NCBI GenBank assembly: GCA_003170295.1
Contig: PNAJ01000146.1
Location: 35,168-99,167 of the forward strand
Direction: 5' to 3'
Length of the DNA stretch: 64,000 nt
From: Bryobacterales bacterium
Lineage (GTDB): Bacteria > Acidobacteriota > Terriglobia > Bryobacterales > Bryobacteraceae
Shown piece after piece: positions 34,389 through 44,051 of the stretch. Position 1 is the stretch's first letter. Every line of letters begins with the position of its first letter. Under the pieces are notes generated by a model. It had not been told where the DNA came from. It was given only the letters and a program-made list of their open reading frames with translations, and searched no databases. The translations under genes and the position numbers were made by a program.

Positions 34389-35906
34389 ATGCACTTTCTC
34401 GAAGAGAGCCTCATCGAGCTCATTACGCAGACGTCGACCAATCTTCCGCCTGACGTGCGAGAAGCCATGGGAATCGCGATCGGAGGCGAGACCCCAGGTA
34501 CGCAATCGGCGCAAGCGCTGAACATCATCGCGTCGAATATCGACATGGCGCAGGAGGACGAAGGTCCCATTTGCCAGGATACGGGAATGCCCACGTTCGT
34601 CGTGCACACGCCGGTAGGCGTCAGCCAGATCGAGGTTAAGAAGGCGATTCGCAATGCCGTTGCCGAGGCGACCAAACGCGGAAAGCTGCGGCCCAATTCG
34701 GTCGATTCGCTGACGGGTCAGAATAGCGGCAACAATCTCGGCACGGAAACGCCAGTGATTCACTTCGAACAATGGGAAGAAGACGAGATCGAAGTGAAGC
34801 TGATCCTGAAAGGCGGCGGCTGCGAGAACAAAAACATCCAGTACTCGGTGCCGTGCGAGCTTGAGCATCTCGGTCGCGCGGATCGCAATCTCGAAGGCGT
34901 CCGCAAGTGCATCCTGCATGCGGTGTGGCAAGCGCAAGGCCAGGGTTGCGCGCCCGGAGCGCTTGGCGTCTGCATCGGAAGCGATCGCGCCCATGGCTAC
35001 GATCTGGCGAAGGTTGAGTTATTCCGCACGCTGGACGACACCAATCCGGTCCCGGAACTCGCGAAACTCGAAGCGGAGGTCATGGAGGAAGCGAATCGCA
35101 TCGGAGTCGGAGCCATGGGCTTCGGCGGCAAGGCATCGTTGATCGGATGCAAAATCATGGCGGCGAATCGTCTGCCCGCGAGTTTTTTCGTCTCGGTCGC
35201 CTATGAATGTTGGGCCTTTCGAAGGCTCGGCGTAAGGTTGGACGCGGGGAGCGGCGCCATCACCCAGTGGCTCTATCGCGATCCTTCGCGAGTCGTCGAA
35301 AAAATGTCGCATGGCGAAGGCTTCGCCCTCAGTGGACGCGAAGTCGTGCTGCGCGCGCCGCTCACCGAAGAGCAGGTCCGCATGCTCAAGGTCGGCGACG
35401 TGGTGCTGATCAGCGGCGAAATGTTTACCGGACGCGACGCCGTCCACGCGCATTTGATGAAGAATCCGCCGCCGGTGGATCTGCACGGCGCGGTGTTATA
35501 TCACTGCGGTCCGGTGATGCTGAAATCCGGCGAGACGTGGACCGTGAAGGCCGCCGGCCCCACCACCAGTATTCGCGAGGAACCCTATCAAGCCCACGTG
35601 ATTCGCGAGTACGGCGTGCGCGCGGTCATCGGCAAGGGGGGAATGGGTGGCAAAACCCTCGCAGCGTTGAAGGAATGCGGTGCGGTCTATCTCAACGCCA
35701 TCGGCGGAGCCGCCCAGTATTACGCGCGATCGATCGAAAAAGTGCTGGGCGTGTACCTGATGGAATTTGGAGTGCCCGAAGCCATGTGGCATCTGCGCGT
35801 AAATAACTTCGTTGCGATTGTCACCATGGATGCGCACGGGAACAGCCTGCACGCGGACGTTGAAAAAGAAACCGGCGGGCATCTGGCCGAACTGCAATTG
35901 AAGTAA
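34389..35906 (+). CDS. Class I fumarate hydratase
   Basis: A 505-residue [4Fe-4S] fumarase converting fumarate to L-malate in the TCA cycle. The alpha part has GPICQDTGMPTFVV (first cluster Cys), GGGCENKNIQYSVP and APGALGVCIGSDRA. The beta part has GREVVLRAPLTEEQVRMLKVGDVVLISGEMFTGRDAVHA and FPxx-type segments near AAGPTTSIREEPYQ. Both halves are fused as in FumA/FumB, although slightly shorter. A tartrate dehydratase is the main alternative but would normally be split. Confidence 0.93.
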   Translation: MHFLEESLIELITQTSTNLPPDVREAMGIAIGGETPGTQSAQALNIIASNIDMAQEDEGPICQDTGMPTFVVHTPVGVSQIEVKKAIRNAVAEATKRGKLRPNSVDSLTGQNSGNNLGTETPVIHFEQWEEDEIEVKLILKGGGCENKNIQYSVPCELEHLGRADRNLEGVRKCILHAVWQAQGQGCAPGALGVCIGSDRAHGYDLAKVELFRTLDDTNPVPELAKLEAEVMEEANRIGVGAMGFGGKASLIGCKIMAANRLPASFFVSVAYECWAFRRLGVRLDAGSGAITQWLYRDPSRVVEKMSHGEGFALSGREVVLRAPLTEEQVRMLKVGDVVLISGEMFTGRDAVHAHLMKNPPPVDLHGAVLYHCGPVMLKSGETWTVKAAGPTTSIREEPYQAHVIREYGVRAVIGKGGMGGKTLAALKECGAVYLNAIGGAAQYYARSIEKVLGVYLMEFGVPEAMWHLRVNNFVAIVTMDAHGNSLHADVEKETGGHLAELQLK

Positions 35907-35916
35907 CATAATCTGC

Positions 35917-37149
35917 ATGCGATTTGCTGCCATGCTCGCTCTGGCCCTCTGTGCCCGGGGCGCGGATTTCTATTTGCATCCGAACGATGTTGTCGTGTTC
36001 TACGGCGACAGCATTACCGATCAGCGCCTCTACACTACCTACGTCGAAACGTTCGTAGTCACCCGATATCCAAAGCTTCCAGTGCGCTTCGTGCATTCCG
36101 GTTGGGGAGGCGACCGTGTCACCGGCGGTGGCGGAGGACCCATCGACGACCGGCTCAAGCGCGATGTGCTCGCCTATAGGCCGACAGTAATGACGATCAT
36201 GCTCGGCATGAACGACGGCCGCTACAAGGCATTTGATGACGATTCGTTCCGCACCTTCTCCGATGGCTACGAACACATCGTGAAGTTCATGAAGGATGCG
36301 ACACCCAACGTGCGCATCACCCTCATCGACCCGTCCCCCTACGACGACGTGACCCGTGCCCCGATGTTCCCCGGCGGCTACAACGTGGTCCTATTGAAGT
36401 ATGGCGAGTACCTCCGCACCCTGGCCGAGCGCAACCATCTCGATTTCGCCGACTTGAACACCCGTCTCGTGAAAGCTCTGGAGCGCGCGAATCTCGCCGA
36501 TCAAGCCAACGCGCAGAAGATCGTGCCCGATCGCGTGCATCCCGGTCGCAGCGGTCATCTATTGATGGCGGCGTCTCTGCTCGAAGCCTGGGGAGCTACG
36601 CCGGCGGTCACCCGCGTCGAAATCGACGCAGCTTCGGCGCAAATCAAACAGGCGGTTAACACCGCTGTATCCGGACTTGAATCCACAGGCTCGATTCGCT
36701 GGATACAGAAGGACGAAGCGTTGCCGATGCCCGCTCCGATGAACGATCCGCTGATAGCGCTGGCAGTGAAGTCCTCCGATTTTGTCGAAAAGTTCAACAG
36801 CGAAACGCTGCGTGTGACTGGCCTCGATGCGTCCACCTATCTGCTCAAGATCAACGGCCGTATCGTCGGAACGTTCACCCGTGAAAATCTCGCGTCGGGC
36901 GTAAATCTTGCCGAATTCGATACTCCGATGATGCAACAGGCCGCGCAGGTTCACGACCTCACCCTCAAGCGCGCCGAGATCCACAATATCCGCTGGCGTC
37001 AGGTGCAATTGCCCCTGCACGCCATGTTGCCCGCACGCGCCGCCGCCGTGGAGGATAATTTAGACGCGCTCGATAACGATCTCGCCGCTGTGCAGCGCTC
37101 TACGGCACAACCGGCGTCTTGCTTGTACGAGCTGACTCCGGTTCAGTAG
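35917..37149 (+). CDS. SGNH/GDSL-type esterase, secreted
   Basis: A 410-residue hydrolase. A short signal peptide (MRFAAMLALALCARG) is followed by block I VVFYGDSITDQRL with the nucleophile Ser, block II glycine GWGGDRV, block III GMNDG and block V DRVHPGRSGH with the catalytic Asp and His. A C-terminal extension of about 150 residues follows. The family deacetylates or de-esterifies carbohydrates and lipids; the exact substrate is unknown. The last 50 bp overlap the 3' end of the convergent Wzz/M48-like gene. Confidence 0.88.
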   Translation: MRFAAMLALALCARGADFYLHPNDVVVFYGDSITDQRLYTTYVETFVVTRYPKLPVRFVHSGWGGDRVTGGGGGPIDDRLKRDVLAYRPTVMTIMLGMNDGRYKAFDDDSFRTFSDGYEHIVKFMKDATPNVRITLIDPSPYDDVTRAPMFPGGYNVVLLKYGEYLRTLAERNHLDFADLNTRLVKALERANLADQANAQKIVPDRVHPGRSGHLLMAASLLEAWGATPAVTRVEIDAASAQIKQAVNTAVSGLESTGSIRWIQKDEALPMPAPMNDPLIALAVKSSDFVEKFNSETLRVTGLDASTYLLKINGRIVGTFTRENLASGVNLAEFDTPMMQQAAQVHDLTLKRAEIHNIRWRQVQLPLHAMLPARAAAVEDNLDALDNDLAAVQRSTAQPASCLYELTPVQ

Positions 37150-38797
37150 CCGGTTCGATGCGCGTCAGGTGGAGCGCGAACGGCGTAATCTCAAACGGCA
37201 TCTTTTCACGCGCCGACAGCAGCGAAATCGGCCGCGTTTTCACCAGCACGATCTGGTTATTCCACGGATTCACCTTCACCCGCGACCCCAGCGGCAGCGC
37301 GGCAATCTGTTCGATCTTGTTTTCTTCAAGCGCGGGTGCCGATGCGGCAAACGCCGCCAGCCGCTTCACGGCATCCTCATTCGCGAACTGATTGCCAAAA
37401 TTCGCCTGCAACAAGCGCGGCAGCGCGGATCCCCGGCTCTCGATTTCCTTCAGAAACAGCCCCGCGTTAGACGTCTTCGAATAAGGCGACGCCTTCATGA
37501 TGTCGATCGTCTTTTTGCCCGCGTCCAGCATCTCGTCCGGCGTGCGCTGGAAGTGAAACTTCTGTAACAGCTCCGCGTCACTCAACATCGTCTGATTATT
37601 GAATGCGAATTGCGTTTGCGTCCGATGTCCCAGCGCGATGTGCGACAGTTCGTCGGCGATCACCATCGCCAGGCTCGCTTCATCCGGCAGCACATCGATC
37701 AATCCCCGGCTGATCACGATCGTGTGGCCAATCGAAAAAGTCTCGATCGGTGTCGTGAGCATCACCCGGCAATGCGCCTCCACGTTCAAATTCGCCGACA
37801 CGATCAGATTATTCACCACCGTGTTCAGCACCTCGTCCACCGGTCCAGTGGGCGCAAGCAGCCCTCCCTTTTCCAGGCGCGCGAGCAAATTCTCCTCCGC
37901 CTGCCGCTCCCACGATCGTTGACTTTCGAGCGGTGATGCGTCCTTCGGCGCCTCCTGATCCTTCACCGCCGACCCGCTGTCGATCAGAATGCTGGTCAGC
38001 TCGTCGATCTTGTTCAGAGGCGCGGCCGCGTATTCCGTGTTCAGTTGCAGCAGACGAGCCGACAGGATATTGGTCTTCTCCTCCGGGTTGATGACATTCA
38101 ATTCACGCTCGAATCCCACCAGCGCCTGGCTCGAGCGCTCCATTTTGGCCCGCAGTTCGTCGATCTGTTTTTCCATGAATGTCGCCAGCGACGCCGAACT
38201 GCGCATCCGAATGTTGTAGGTGTGCTCCAGATACGACTGCGCAATGGCGTTGGCCGCATCCGCCGCCAGTTGCGGATCGTCCGAACGGTAGCTGATCAGC
38301 AGCAGATATGTATTCGGGGGCCGCGTCACTTTCAACCGTCCGAGCGTCACCGGAGCGTCCGCCGCTCGCGGAATCGTCGACGTCGCCTCCGCCTGATGCT
38401 CCAGTTCCCGCAGCTTGAAGCGCTGATCCACCGGCCGCAGCACCGAGTCCGACTGCACCAGCTTGATCTGCGTCGCCAGATATTGCTCCGCGTCGTTTAA
38501 AACCGTGCGCGCCGAATCCTGCCCGACCACTCCGGAAGGCGTTTGCCGGTCCACATCCACCGTCGCGGTCGATTCGTAGATCGGAGTCAGCCGCGACGAA
38601 ATGATCACCGTGCCGATCACCGCCGCTGCGATGAATCCGCCGATCCGCCAGCGATAGCGCCGCAAAATCCAGAGGTATTGCGAGAGTGGAACCTTCGCCT
38701 CCTCGGGTTCCTGGTCGGCAGGACTGTAGAAGGGCGGAGCATAAGTGGGCGCCCGCCCCATCTCGACCAACATCGGCAACCGGTCCTGCTCCTGCAT
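37100..38797 (-). CDS. Wzz-type chain-length protein fused to an M48-like metalloprotease domain
   Basis: A 565-residue fusion. Residues 1-50 are cytoplasmic and 52-70 form a membrane helix. Residues 40 to about 260 read as a Wzz/polysaccharide copolymerase domain (LSQYLWILRRYRW, then VDVDRQTP and a coiled coil). It breaks off inside the coiled coil and has no second membrane helix or BY-kinase. Residues about 320-520 resemble an M48 peptidase domain. The zinc motif expected as HExxH is DELSH (residues 382-386) with the later His391, so the first ligand is Asp. The downstream Wza-like and CpsB genes suggest a role in export of an extracellular polysaccharide. Proteolytic activity is doubtful. 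Confidence 0.8.
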   Translation of the reverse strand: MQEQDRLPMLVEMGRAPTYAPPFYSPADQEPEEAKVPLSQYLWILRRYRWRIGGFIAAAVIGTVIISSRLTPIYESTATVDVDRQTPSGVVGQDSARTVLNDAEQYLATQIKLVQSDSVLRPVDQRFKLRELEHQAEATSTIPRAADAPVTLGRLKVTRPPNTYLLLISYRSDDPQLAADAANAIAQSYLEHTYNIRMRSSASLATFMEKQIDELRAKMERSSQALVGFERELNVINPEEKTNILSARLLQLNTEYAAAPLNKIDELTSILIDSGSAVKDQEAPKDASPLESQRSWERQAEENLLARLEKGGLLAPTGPVDEVLNTVVNNLIVSANLNVEAHCRVMLTTPIETFSIGHTIVISRGLIDVLPDEASLAMVIADELSHIALGHRTQTQFAFNNQTMLSDAELLQKFHFQRTPDEMLDAGKKTIDIMKASPYSKTSNAGLFLKEIESRGSALPRLLQANFGNQFANEDAVKRLAAFAASAPALEENKIEQIAALPLGSRVKVNPWNNQIVLVKTRPISLLSAREKMPFEITPFALHLTRIEPATEPESARTSKTPVVP

Positions 38798-38820
38798 CGA
38801 TTCTCCTTGCGAAATATTGA

Positions 38821-39777
38821 TTACGGATGGCTATAAACGAGGATTCCCGATGCCGTGGACGACGCAAAACCGATGGCGCGATCGATCGTGGTTATCGTCA
38901 CGCGAGCCGAACGGTTATCGGGGATATAGAAAATGTCGTTCGCCGTTAGCGCGACATCCGGCAGCTTGCGATCCAGAATTTTTCTGAGATCGATCGGGAC
39001 TTCCTGCTGCGCCTCGGGCGATGCGGTGTCGCCATGGCGGTAGATGAATGCCTGCTTGGTGGCGAACGGCGTCAACCCCTCGGCCATCGCCAACGCCTTC
39101 AACACCGTCAATCCGAACCCATCTTCAATCTTGAACGCGCCGGGATGTTTTACGTTCCCGACCACGAAGACCCGGCCCACTTGCGGCACCCGTACTTCTT
39201 CTCCACCTTCGAGCGTCACGTTCCACGCCGGATCCGCCGCATCGATTAACCCTTTCACGGGAATTCTTTCGACTCGCGGCACTCCCCCAGGTACCAACGG
39301 CGGTCTCGTCACCAGTATTTCCGCCCCGGCCTCCATCGCGAGACCCTGGGCTCGCGTCAGCGCCTCCAGCAAAGTCGTCTTTCCCAGCGCTTGAAACGTC
39401 AGCGGAACTTTCACCGCTCCCGCCACGCTGATCGGACGGCTATGATACTCGGCGATGGTAACGGTCACCACCGGGTCCACCAGGATCTGCTCCGCGCTCA
39501 GCGCCGCCGCGATCTTTTCTTCCAGATCCGATGGCATCAGCCCCTTCGCCTCCACCTTTTGCTTCAGCATCGGCAGCCTGAGAAATCCTTCGGCGCTCAC
39601 TCGGACTGTTCTGGTCAACTCCGGTGCGCCATATACCGAAATGGAAAGCAGATCGTTCGCGCCGATCTTCTGCGCTGGAAGATTCCCCGCAAGCGAAGGT
39701 TCGGGCGTCGCCTGCTGCGCTTCCTGACCGAGGATCGCCCCGGCGATTGATACTAGCGAGAATAAAATGATTCGCAT
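38821..39777 (-). CDS. Polysaccharide export protein (Wza-like, SLBB)
   Basis: A 318-residue protein with a signal peptide (MRIILFSLVSIAGAILG) and a Poly_export domain (GANDLLSISVYGAPELTRTVRVSAEGFLRLPML). Two SLBB-type segments follow (ISVAGAVKVPLTFQALGKTTLLEALTRAQGL and VFVVGNVKHPGAFKIEDGFGLTVLKALAMAEGL). It forms, or contributes to, the outer-membrane pore for capsule or exopolysaccharide. No lipobox Cys is visible, unlike Wza. It lies 23 bp upstream of the Wzz-like fusion gene in the same direction. Confidence 0.9.
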   Translation of the reverse strand: MRIILFSLVSIAGAILGQEAQQATPEPSLAGNLPAQKIGANDLLSISVYGAPELTRTVRVSAEGFLRLPMLKQKVEAKGLMPSDLEEKIAAALSAEQILVDPVVTVTIAEYHSRPISVAGAVKVPLTFQALGKTTLLEALTRAQGLAMEAGAEILVTRPPLVPGGVPRVERIPVKGLIDAADPAWNVTLEGGEEVRVPQVGRVFVVGNVKHPGAFKIEDGFGLTVLKALAMAEGLTPFATKQAFIYRHGDTASPEAQQEVPIDLRKILDRKLPDVALTANDIFYIPDNRSARVTITTIDRAIGFASSTASGILVYSHP

Positions 39778-39912
39778 CGTCTGGACGCTCCTCCGGCAGA
39801 GCTCATGCACTGTCAGTCAATTTAGGTCGATGATTACGGCCGTTCGTCTACAGAACTCTGTGCGGAACAGGAAGGATTCGTCTCAGGCGGATCTGTAAAT
39901 TCGCAACGGGAC

Positions 39913-40677
39913 TTAGCGCCAGATCTGATACCACTTCCGCGATTCGGAGATACTGGCGTCTTCCATTGGCCCTAAGGATTCCCCGGTAAGGGTAGCCTTG
40001 GGGTTGGTGACGCACAACGCCTCGGCCCACTCTTCGCCGTAATGCTCTTTCACCCATGCATGCGCCAAGTCGAGCCTTGGCGGACGATGCTCGCAATCGT
40101 GCGCGTCGCTGGCCAGAAAATGCACCAGCCGCCGGTCGAGCAGCGTGCGCGAAAACTCCGCCGCGCGACGCCCGAATCCGCCATAGAGGCTCTGCGCCGT
40201 CACCTGGATGCAGGCTCCGTCTTCCACCCATGCGGCGATCCGGTCGATCCTCTGGCGAAGCAGCGAATTTCGCTCCGGATGGGTGATCACCGGCGTCATA
40301 CCCGCTTCCCGTAACCGGGAAAGAATCTCCGCCGTGTTGTTGAAAATCAGCAGGTCCGAAAACTCCACCAGCAGGTAGCGATGCTGGTTGATGGCGTACT
40401 TCCGGGGATGCTCGATCGCGTCCTGGATGTTGTCGTAGCTGAGATGAAAATCGCAGCCCGAATGCAAGCGAACCGCGTGGTCCGACGCCGCCGAAATTTC
40501 CGCTAGCCGTTCTTCGACGATCCGCGGATCGAAACGGTAATTCGGATTCGCGTGTGGCGTGGCCACCAGATCGGTGGTGCCATGTTCGGCCGCCATGCGA
40601 ACCATGGCTACCGAATCCTCTATCGTCCGCGCACCGTCGTCAAGACCGTACAGCACGTGGCTGTGAATGTCGATCAA
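39913..40677 (-). CDS. CpsB/CapC-type protein-tyrosine phosphatase (PHP)
   Basis: A 254-residue PHP-fold metal phosphatase. The N-terminal DIHSHVLYGLDDGART has the His pair; later His and Asp motifs are ATPHANPNYRF, THPERNSLL and LASDAHDCEHRPP. CpsB-type enzymes dephosphorylate the tyrosine kinase that controls capsule length. No BY-kinase is present in this window, so the partner must be elsewhere. It is the upstream gene of the exopolysaccharide group. The stop-to-start gap to the Wza-like gene is about 135 bp. Confidence 0.9.
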   Translation of the reverse strand: MIDIHSHVLYGLDDGARTIEDSVAMVRMAAEHGTTDLVATPHANPNYRFDPRIVEERLAEISAASDHAVRLHSGCDFHLSYDNIQDAIEHPRKYAINQHRYLLVEFSDLLIFNNTAEILSRLREAGMTPVITHPERNSLLRQRIDRIAAWVEDGACIQVTAQSLYGGFGRRAAEFSRTLLDRRLVHFLASDAHDCEHRPPRLDLAHAWVKEHYGEEWAEALCVTNPKATLTGESLGPMEDASISESRKWYQIWR

Positions 40678-40715
40678 CCTTCGATTCTAGCGCTTGCCAA
40701 AGCCGGATGCCGCTT

Positions 40716-41585
40716 TCAGGGAGCCGGTATCTTCACGATCTCAATCCGGCGATTCTTGTTCCGGCCTTCCTCGGTCGAATTATCCGCAACCGGCCGCATA
40801 TCGGCCAGCCCTTGCGGATCCAGGCGCAGGCGCTTGATCCCCTTGGCGGCCAGCCAATTCGCCACGGCCGAAGCGCGCCTGGACGACAAGGTCATATTGC
40901 CCAGCTTCGACCCCGTGCTATCGGTATGGCCTTCCACGCGAAGATGCCAGCTTGGATGATCGCTCAACATCGTGACAACCTCTGAAAGCATCGCCTCCGA
41001 GTCCGGAGTCAACTCGGGGCGGCCCGGCAGAAAGTGGATGCCGTAGAGAGGCATGTGCCCGTAACGCTCCATCATTTCGGCCATCGACGCCGCGTCGGTC
41101 GCTGCCTCGAAATCCGGTCCAGTGGAACTGATCTCGGTCAGTGTATAGAATCTTGAGGCCGCCTCCACGGTGATCCAAAGGTCGTCCTTGCGTGCCGTCA
41201 GGGACGCCTCGGCGTCGGAAAACCTGTAAGGAATCTCAAACCCCGCGGCCTTCAGCGCACTGGCCGCCTGCTGGACAATGGACGCGGGTGTCGTACCCTC
41301 TCCGCATTCATACATTACCGAGCGGCTGTTTCCCTCAACCGAGGTGTTGATCGCCTCACCCTTCTGGTCTTCCCCGACGGAAATATCGCGGCGATCGGAG
41401 TCTTTCTTTTCACAGTTATCGATCCGGCACGCGAGAAGCTTGGGGAGGAATTTAGAATCCACGCAACCCGCCTGATCGGGAGCGAGTCTCACCGCAGCCG
41501 GGCCGGTTTGCGCATCCAGAGCCAAAGCCCCCGCCAGCACGGGTATGACGAAGCGCAGGAACATAACGCGACAGGAATGTTTCAC
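40716..41585 (-). CDS. OmpA-family protein
   Basis: A 289-residue exported protein. A signal sequence (FLRFVIPVLAGALALDA) is followed by an N-terminal domain with paired cysteines, then a C-terminal OmpA peptidoglycan-binding domain. That domain is recognisable in HFLPGRPELTPDSEAMLSEVV, LRVEGHTDSTG and LSSRRASAVANWLAAKGI. NKNRRIEI near the end completes the signature. The first half probably does not form a beta-barrel, so it is more like a periplasmic or lipoprotein-type anchor. Confidence 0.85.
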   Translation of the reverse strand: MKHSCRVMFLRFVIPVLAGALALDAQTGPAAVRLAPDQAGCVDSKFLPKLLACRIDNCEKKDSDRRDISVGEDQKGEAINTSVEGNSRSVMYECGEGTTPASIVQQAASALKAAGFEIPYRFSDAEASLTARKDDLWITVEAASRFYTLTEISSTGPDFEAATDAASMAEMMERYGHMPLYGIHFLPGRPELTPDSEAMLSEVVTMLSDHPSWHLRVEGHTDSTGSKLGNMTLSSRRASAVANWLAAKGIKRLRLDPQGLADMRPVADNSTEEGRNKNRRIEIVKIPAP

Positions 41586-41620
41586 GCTGACTCCATCATT
41601 TTACCAGACCCGCCGGCCCG

Positions 41621-42616
41621 TCACCCGCCGATGGAGTACATCGGCCTCGGCGGCGCCACGAAACGCGCCGTGTTGATCTCGTGCCCCAGCCATTTGGCGC
41701 GCACCGATCCGGCTACCGCCTCGGCAATCTCTTCATCGGATGCCTGGCGGCGAATCAAGGCGCGAATATCCGTTTCTTCCACTGCGAAAAGGCAATAGCG
41801 AAGCTGCCCGTCCGCCGTGATTCGCAGCCGGTTGCAATTCAGGCAAAACGGCCGGCTCACGGAAGCGATGAACCCCACGCGTCCAATGCCGTCCACAAAG
41901 CGATACTCCGACGCCGGCGCCCGCGGATCGCGATCGGGAATTTCTTCCAGCGCGCCGATTTCGCGCTCCAGCATCGCGATCATATCGTCGGCCAGCAGCA
42001 CGCGCCCGCGCTCCCACAACCCCTGCGCATCGAGCGGCATGAACTCGATGTAGCGGATTTCGATATCCCGCTCGCGCCCGAATCGCGCCAACGGCACAAT
42101 ATCGGGTTCAATCAGATTCTTCACCGCAACCACGTTGATCTTGATCGGACCATACCCCAGCCGCCGGCACGTCTCGATTCCTTCCATCACGCGGTCGAAG
42201 TCGTCCCGCCGCGTAATCTGCCGGAACCGCTCGCGATCGAGCGTATCCAGATGCACGTTGATCCGCCGTAGTCCCGCGTCGTACAATTCCGCCGCCTGTT
42301 GCGCCAGAAGCACGCCGTTGGTCGTCAGAGCCAGGTCCTCGATGCCCTCAATCGCCGCAAGCTTCCTTATTAATGTGGAAAGATTCTTCCGCAGCAGTGG
42401 CTCGCCGCCCGTGACCCGCACCTTGCGAACCCCCAGCCGCGCCGCGATCGAGACGAATCGCTCGATCTCCTCGAACGTGAGCAGTTGCTCCCGCGGTTGA
42501 AACTTGACGTCCGTCTCCGGCATGCAGTAGAAGCACCGGATGTTGCAGCGGTCCGTCACACTGACCCGCAGATTGTCGTGAATCCGCCCGAAGGTGTCGA
42601 TCAGCTGCTTCGTCAC
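41621..42616 (-). CDS. moaA: GTP 3',8-cyclase
   Basis: MoaA is the radical SAM enzyme that starts molybdopterin synthesis. The 331-residue protein has the SAM cluster CNIRCFYC, GGEPLLR and the second cluster motif CLNCNRLRITADGQLRYC, and it ends in the conserved Gly-Gly (SIGG). GTG 42616 overlaps the nadA stop as GTGA and gives the standard length; the longer frame to 42757 runs inside nadA. No other moa genes are in the window. Confidence 0.96.
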   Translation of the reverse strand: MTKQLIDTFGRIHDNLRVSVTDRCNIRCFYCMPETDVKFQPREQLLTFEEIERFVSIAARLGVRKVRVTGGEPLLRKNLSTLIRKLAAIEGIEDLALTTNGVLLAQQAAELYDAGLRRINVHLDTLDRERFRQITRRDDFDRVMEGIETCRRLGYGPIKINVVAVKNLIEPDIVPLARFGRERDIEIRYIEFMPLDAQGLWERGRVLLADDMIAMLEREIGALEEIPDRDPRAPASEYRFVDGIGRVGFIASVSRPFCLNCNRLRITADGQLRYCLFAVEETDIRALIRRQASDEEIAEAVAGSVRAKWLGHEINTARFVAPPRPMYSIGG

Positions 42617-43542
42617 TTGACCGCCAGCATCCGCTCGATCGGCAGCCGCGCCCGATCGATGATGTCTTCGGGCAGTTCCACGCGCGGTGCGAGATTCTTC
42701 AGCGCATCGCGCAATTTTGCGAGCGTGTTCCGCCGCATGTAAGGACACTCGCTGCAATTGCAGTTCTCATTCGGCAGGAAATAAAACTTCTTCCCCGGCG
42801 CGAGCTTTTGGAGCGAATGCCCCACCCCGCTTTCTGTCATCACGATAAATTCCGGCGCGTCCTGATGCGCGCACCAATCGATGATAGCCGAAGTAGAGCC
42901 GATAAAATCCGCCATCGCGAGAATGTCGCCCGTGCATTCCGGATGCGCCGCCACCAGCGCCGATGGATGTTCCACGCGCGCCGCCGCGAGCTTCCGCGCC
43001 GCGAACGTCGCATGGACAATGCAGGCGCCCTGCCAGATTTTCATGTTCTGACGCCCGGTCTGTTCGCGAACATAATTTCCCAGGTTAATGTCCGGCAGAA
43101 ACAACACCGGCCGATCCGCCGGAATCGAGTTGACGATCTTCACCGCATTCCGCGAGGTGCACAGAATATCGCTCTCGGCCTTCACCTCAACGGAAGTATT
43201 GATGTACGAAACAATCGTATATTCTGGATAGTGCCGCTTGAATGCGCGGATCTGCTCCACCGGACAGCTATCCACGAGACTACAACCAGCGTCGCGATCC
43301 GGCACTACTACAATGCGTTCCGGATTCAGCACCTTCGCCGTCTCCGCCATGAACCACACGCCGCAGAACGCAATGACATCGCCCGAAAACGACTGAGCCT
43401 TCCGAGCCAGCTCCAGGCTGTCGCCCACCGCATCGGCCAAGTCCTGAATCTCCGCATCCTGGTAATGATGCGCCAGAATCACAGCCTTGCGGGAAACTCT
43501 CAAATCAGCAATTTCTTCGACGAGGGAATCGATGGCAACCAT
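42613..43542 (-). CDS. nadA: Quinolinate synthase A
   Basis: NadA condenses iminoaspartate with dihydroxyacetone phosphate to quinolinate in NAD synthesis using a [4Fe-4S] cluster. The 309-residue protein shows VILAHHYQDAEIQDLADAVGDSLELARKA, CGVWFMAETAKVLNPER, VHPECTGDI-type AHPECTGDILAMAD and NCNCSECPYMRRNTL. The three cluster cysteines are present. nadB and nadC are not nearby. The gene is translationally coupled to moaA downstream. Confidence 0.96.
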   Translation of the reverse strand: MVAIDSLVEEIADLRVSRKAVILAHHYQDAEIQDLADAVGDSLELARKAQSFSGDVIAFCGVWFMAETAKVLNPERIVVVPDRDAGCSLVDSCPVEQIRAFKRHYPEYTIVSYINTSVEVKAESDILCTSRNAVKIVNSIPADRPVLFLPDINLGNYVREQTGRQNMKIWQGACIVHATFAARKLAAARVEHPSALVAAHPECTGDILAMADFIGSTSAIIDWCAHQDAPEFIVMTESGVGHSLQKLAPGKKFYFLPNENCNCSECPYMRRNTLAKLRDALKNLAPRVELPEDIIDRARLPIERMLAVK

Positions 43543-43634
43543 GGCAGGACCGCTATCTTTATTCTATCCCCAAACCTCGCCGGGAGCTTCCTTCTTCCGT
43601 GTTCAATACCTTTCGCCGGCAAAAGCGTCCATGA

Positions 43635-44035
43635 CGTCATGAAGATTGCGCCGCCGAGGTAAGGGACAACATACTCCGATCCGCCGAAAAGATGCCGGAG
43701 GAGAACTACAATTTCCGGCCCGCCCCCCGCGTAAGGACATTCGGCCAGATTCTCGGCCACATCGCGCAGGAACAGTATTTGTATTTCTGCGCTCCCGTAA
43801 AAGGTGAGCAAAAGGCCGTCGACGTCGAACGAACCAAGACAACCAAGGCGGAACTGATCGTGGCTCTGAAGGATTCGTTCGCGTATTGCGATTCGGTCTA
43901 CGGCCAAATAACCGACGCGGACGCAACCGGCATCGTGAACGTCGGTGGCAGCAAAAGCATGAAGCTGCGCCTCCTTTGGATGTGACCTACCTGCGGATGA
44001 AAGGACTCGTGCCGTCATCTACGGAAGGCCAGTGA
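43635..44035 (+). pseudogene. Decayed DinB-family gene
   Basis: The reading frame EVRDNILRSAEKMPEENYNFRPAPRVRTFGQILGHIAQEQYLYFC is clearly a DinB-type domain. It is closed by a stop (43632-43634) with no usable start before it. At the other end the frame stops after KLRLLWM, but the typical C-terminus VTYLRMKGLVPSSTEGQ is found in another frame (43982-44035). A central segment is therefore missing. The 294-bp frame starting at ATG 43692 is a remnant, not a gene. It directly abuts the RAYT element. Confidence 0.8.
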
Positions 44036-44051
44036 CGAACGCCCCCCGAAG

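Noticed and set aside
39848..40231. Arg/Ala-rich frame inside the CpsB-like gene
   Set aside because: It is an alternative frame of the well-supported phosphatase gene, typical of GC-rich DNA.
43692..43985. Intact small DinB gene
   Set aside because: The domain begins before any start codon and its C-terminus continues in another frame, so it is a remnant.
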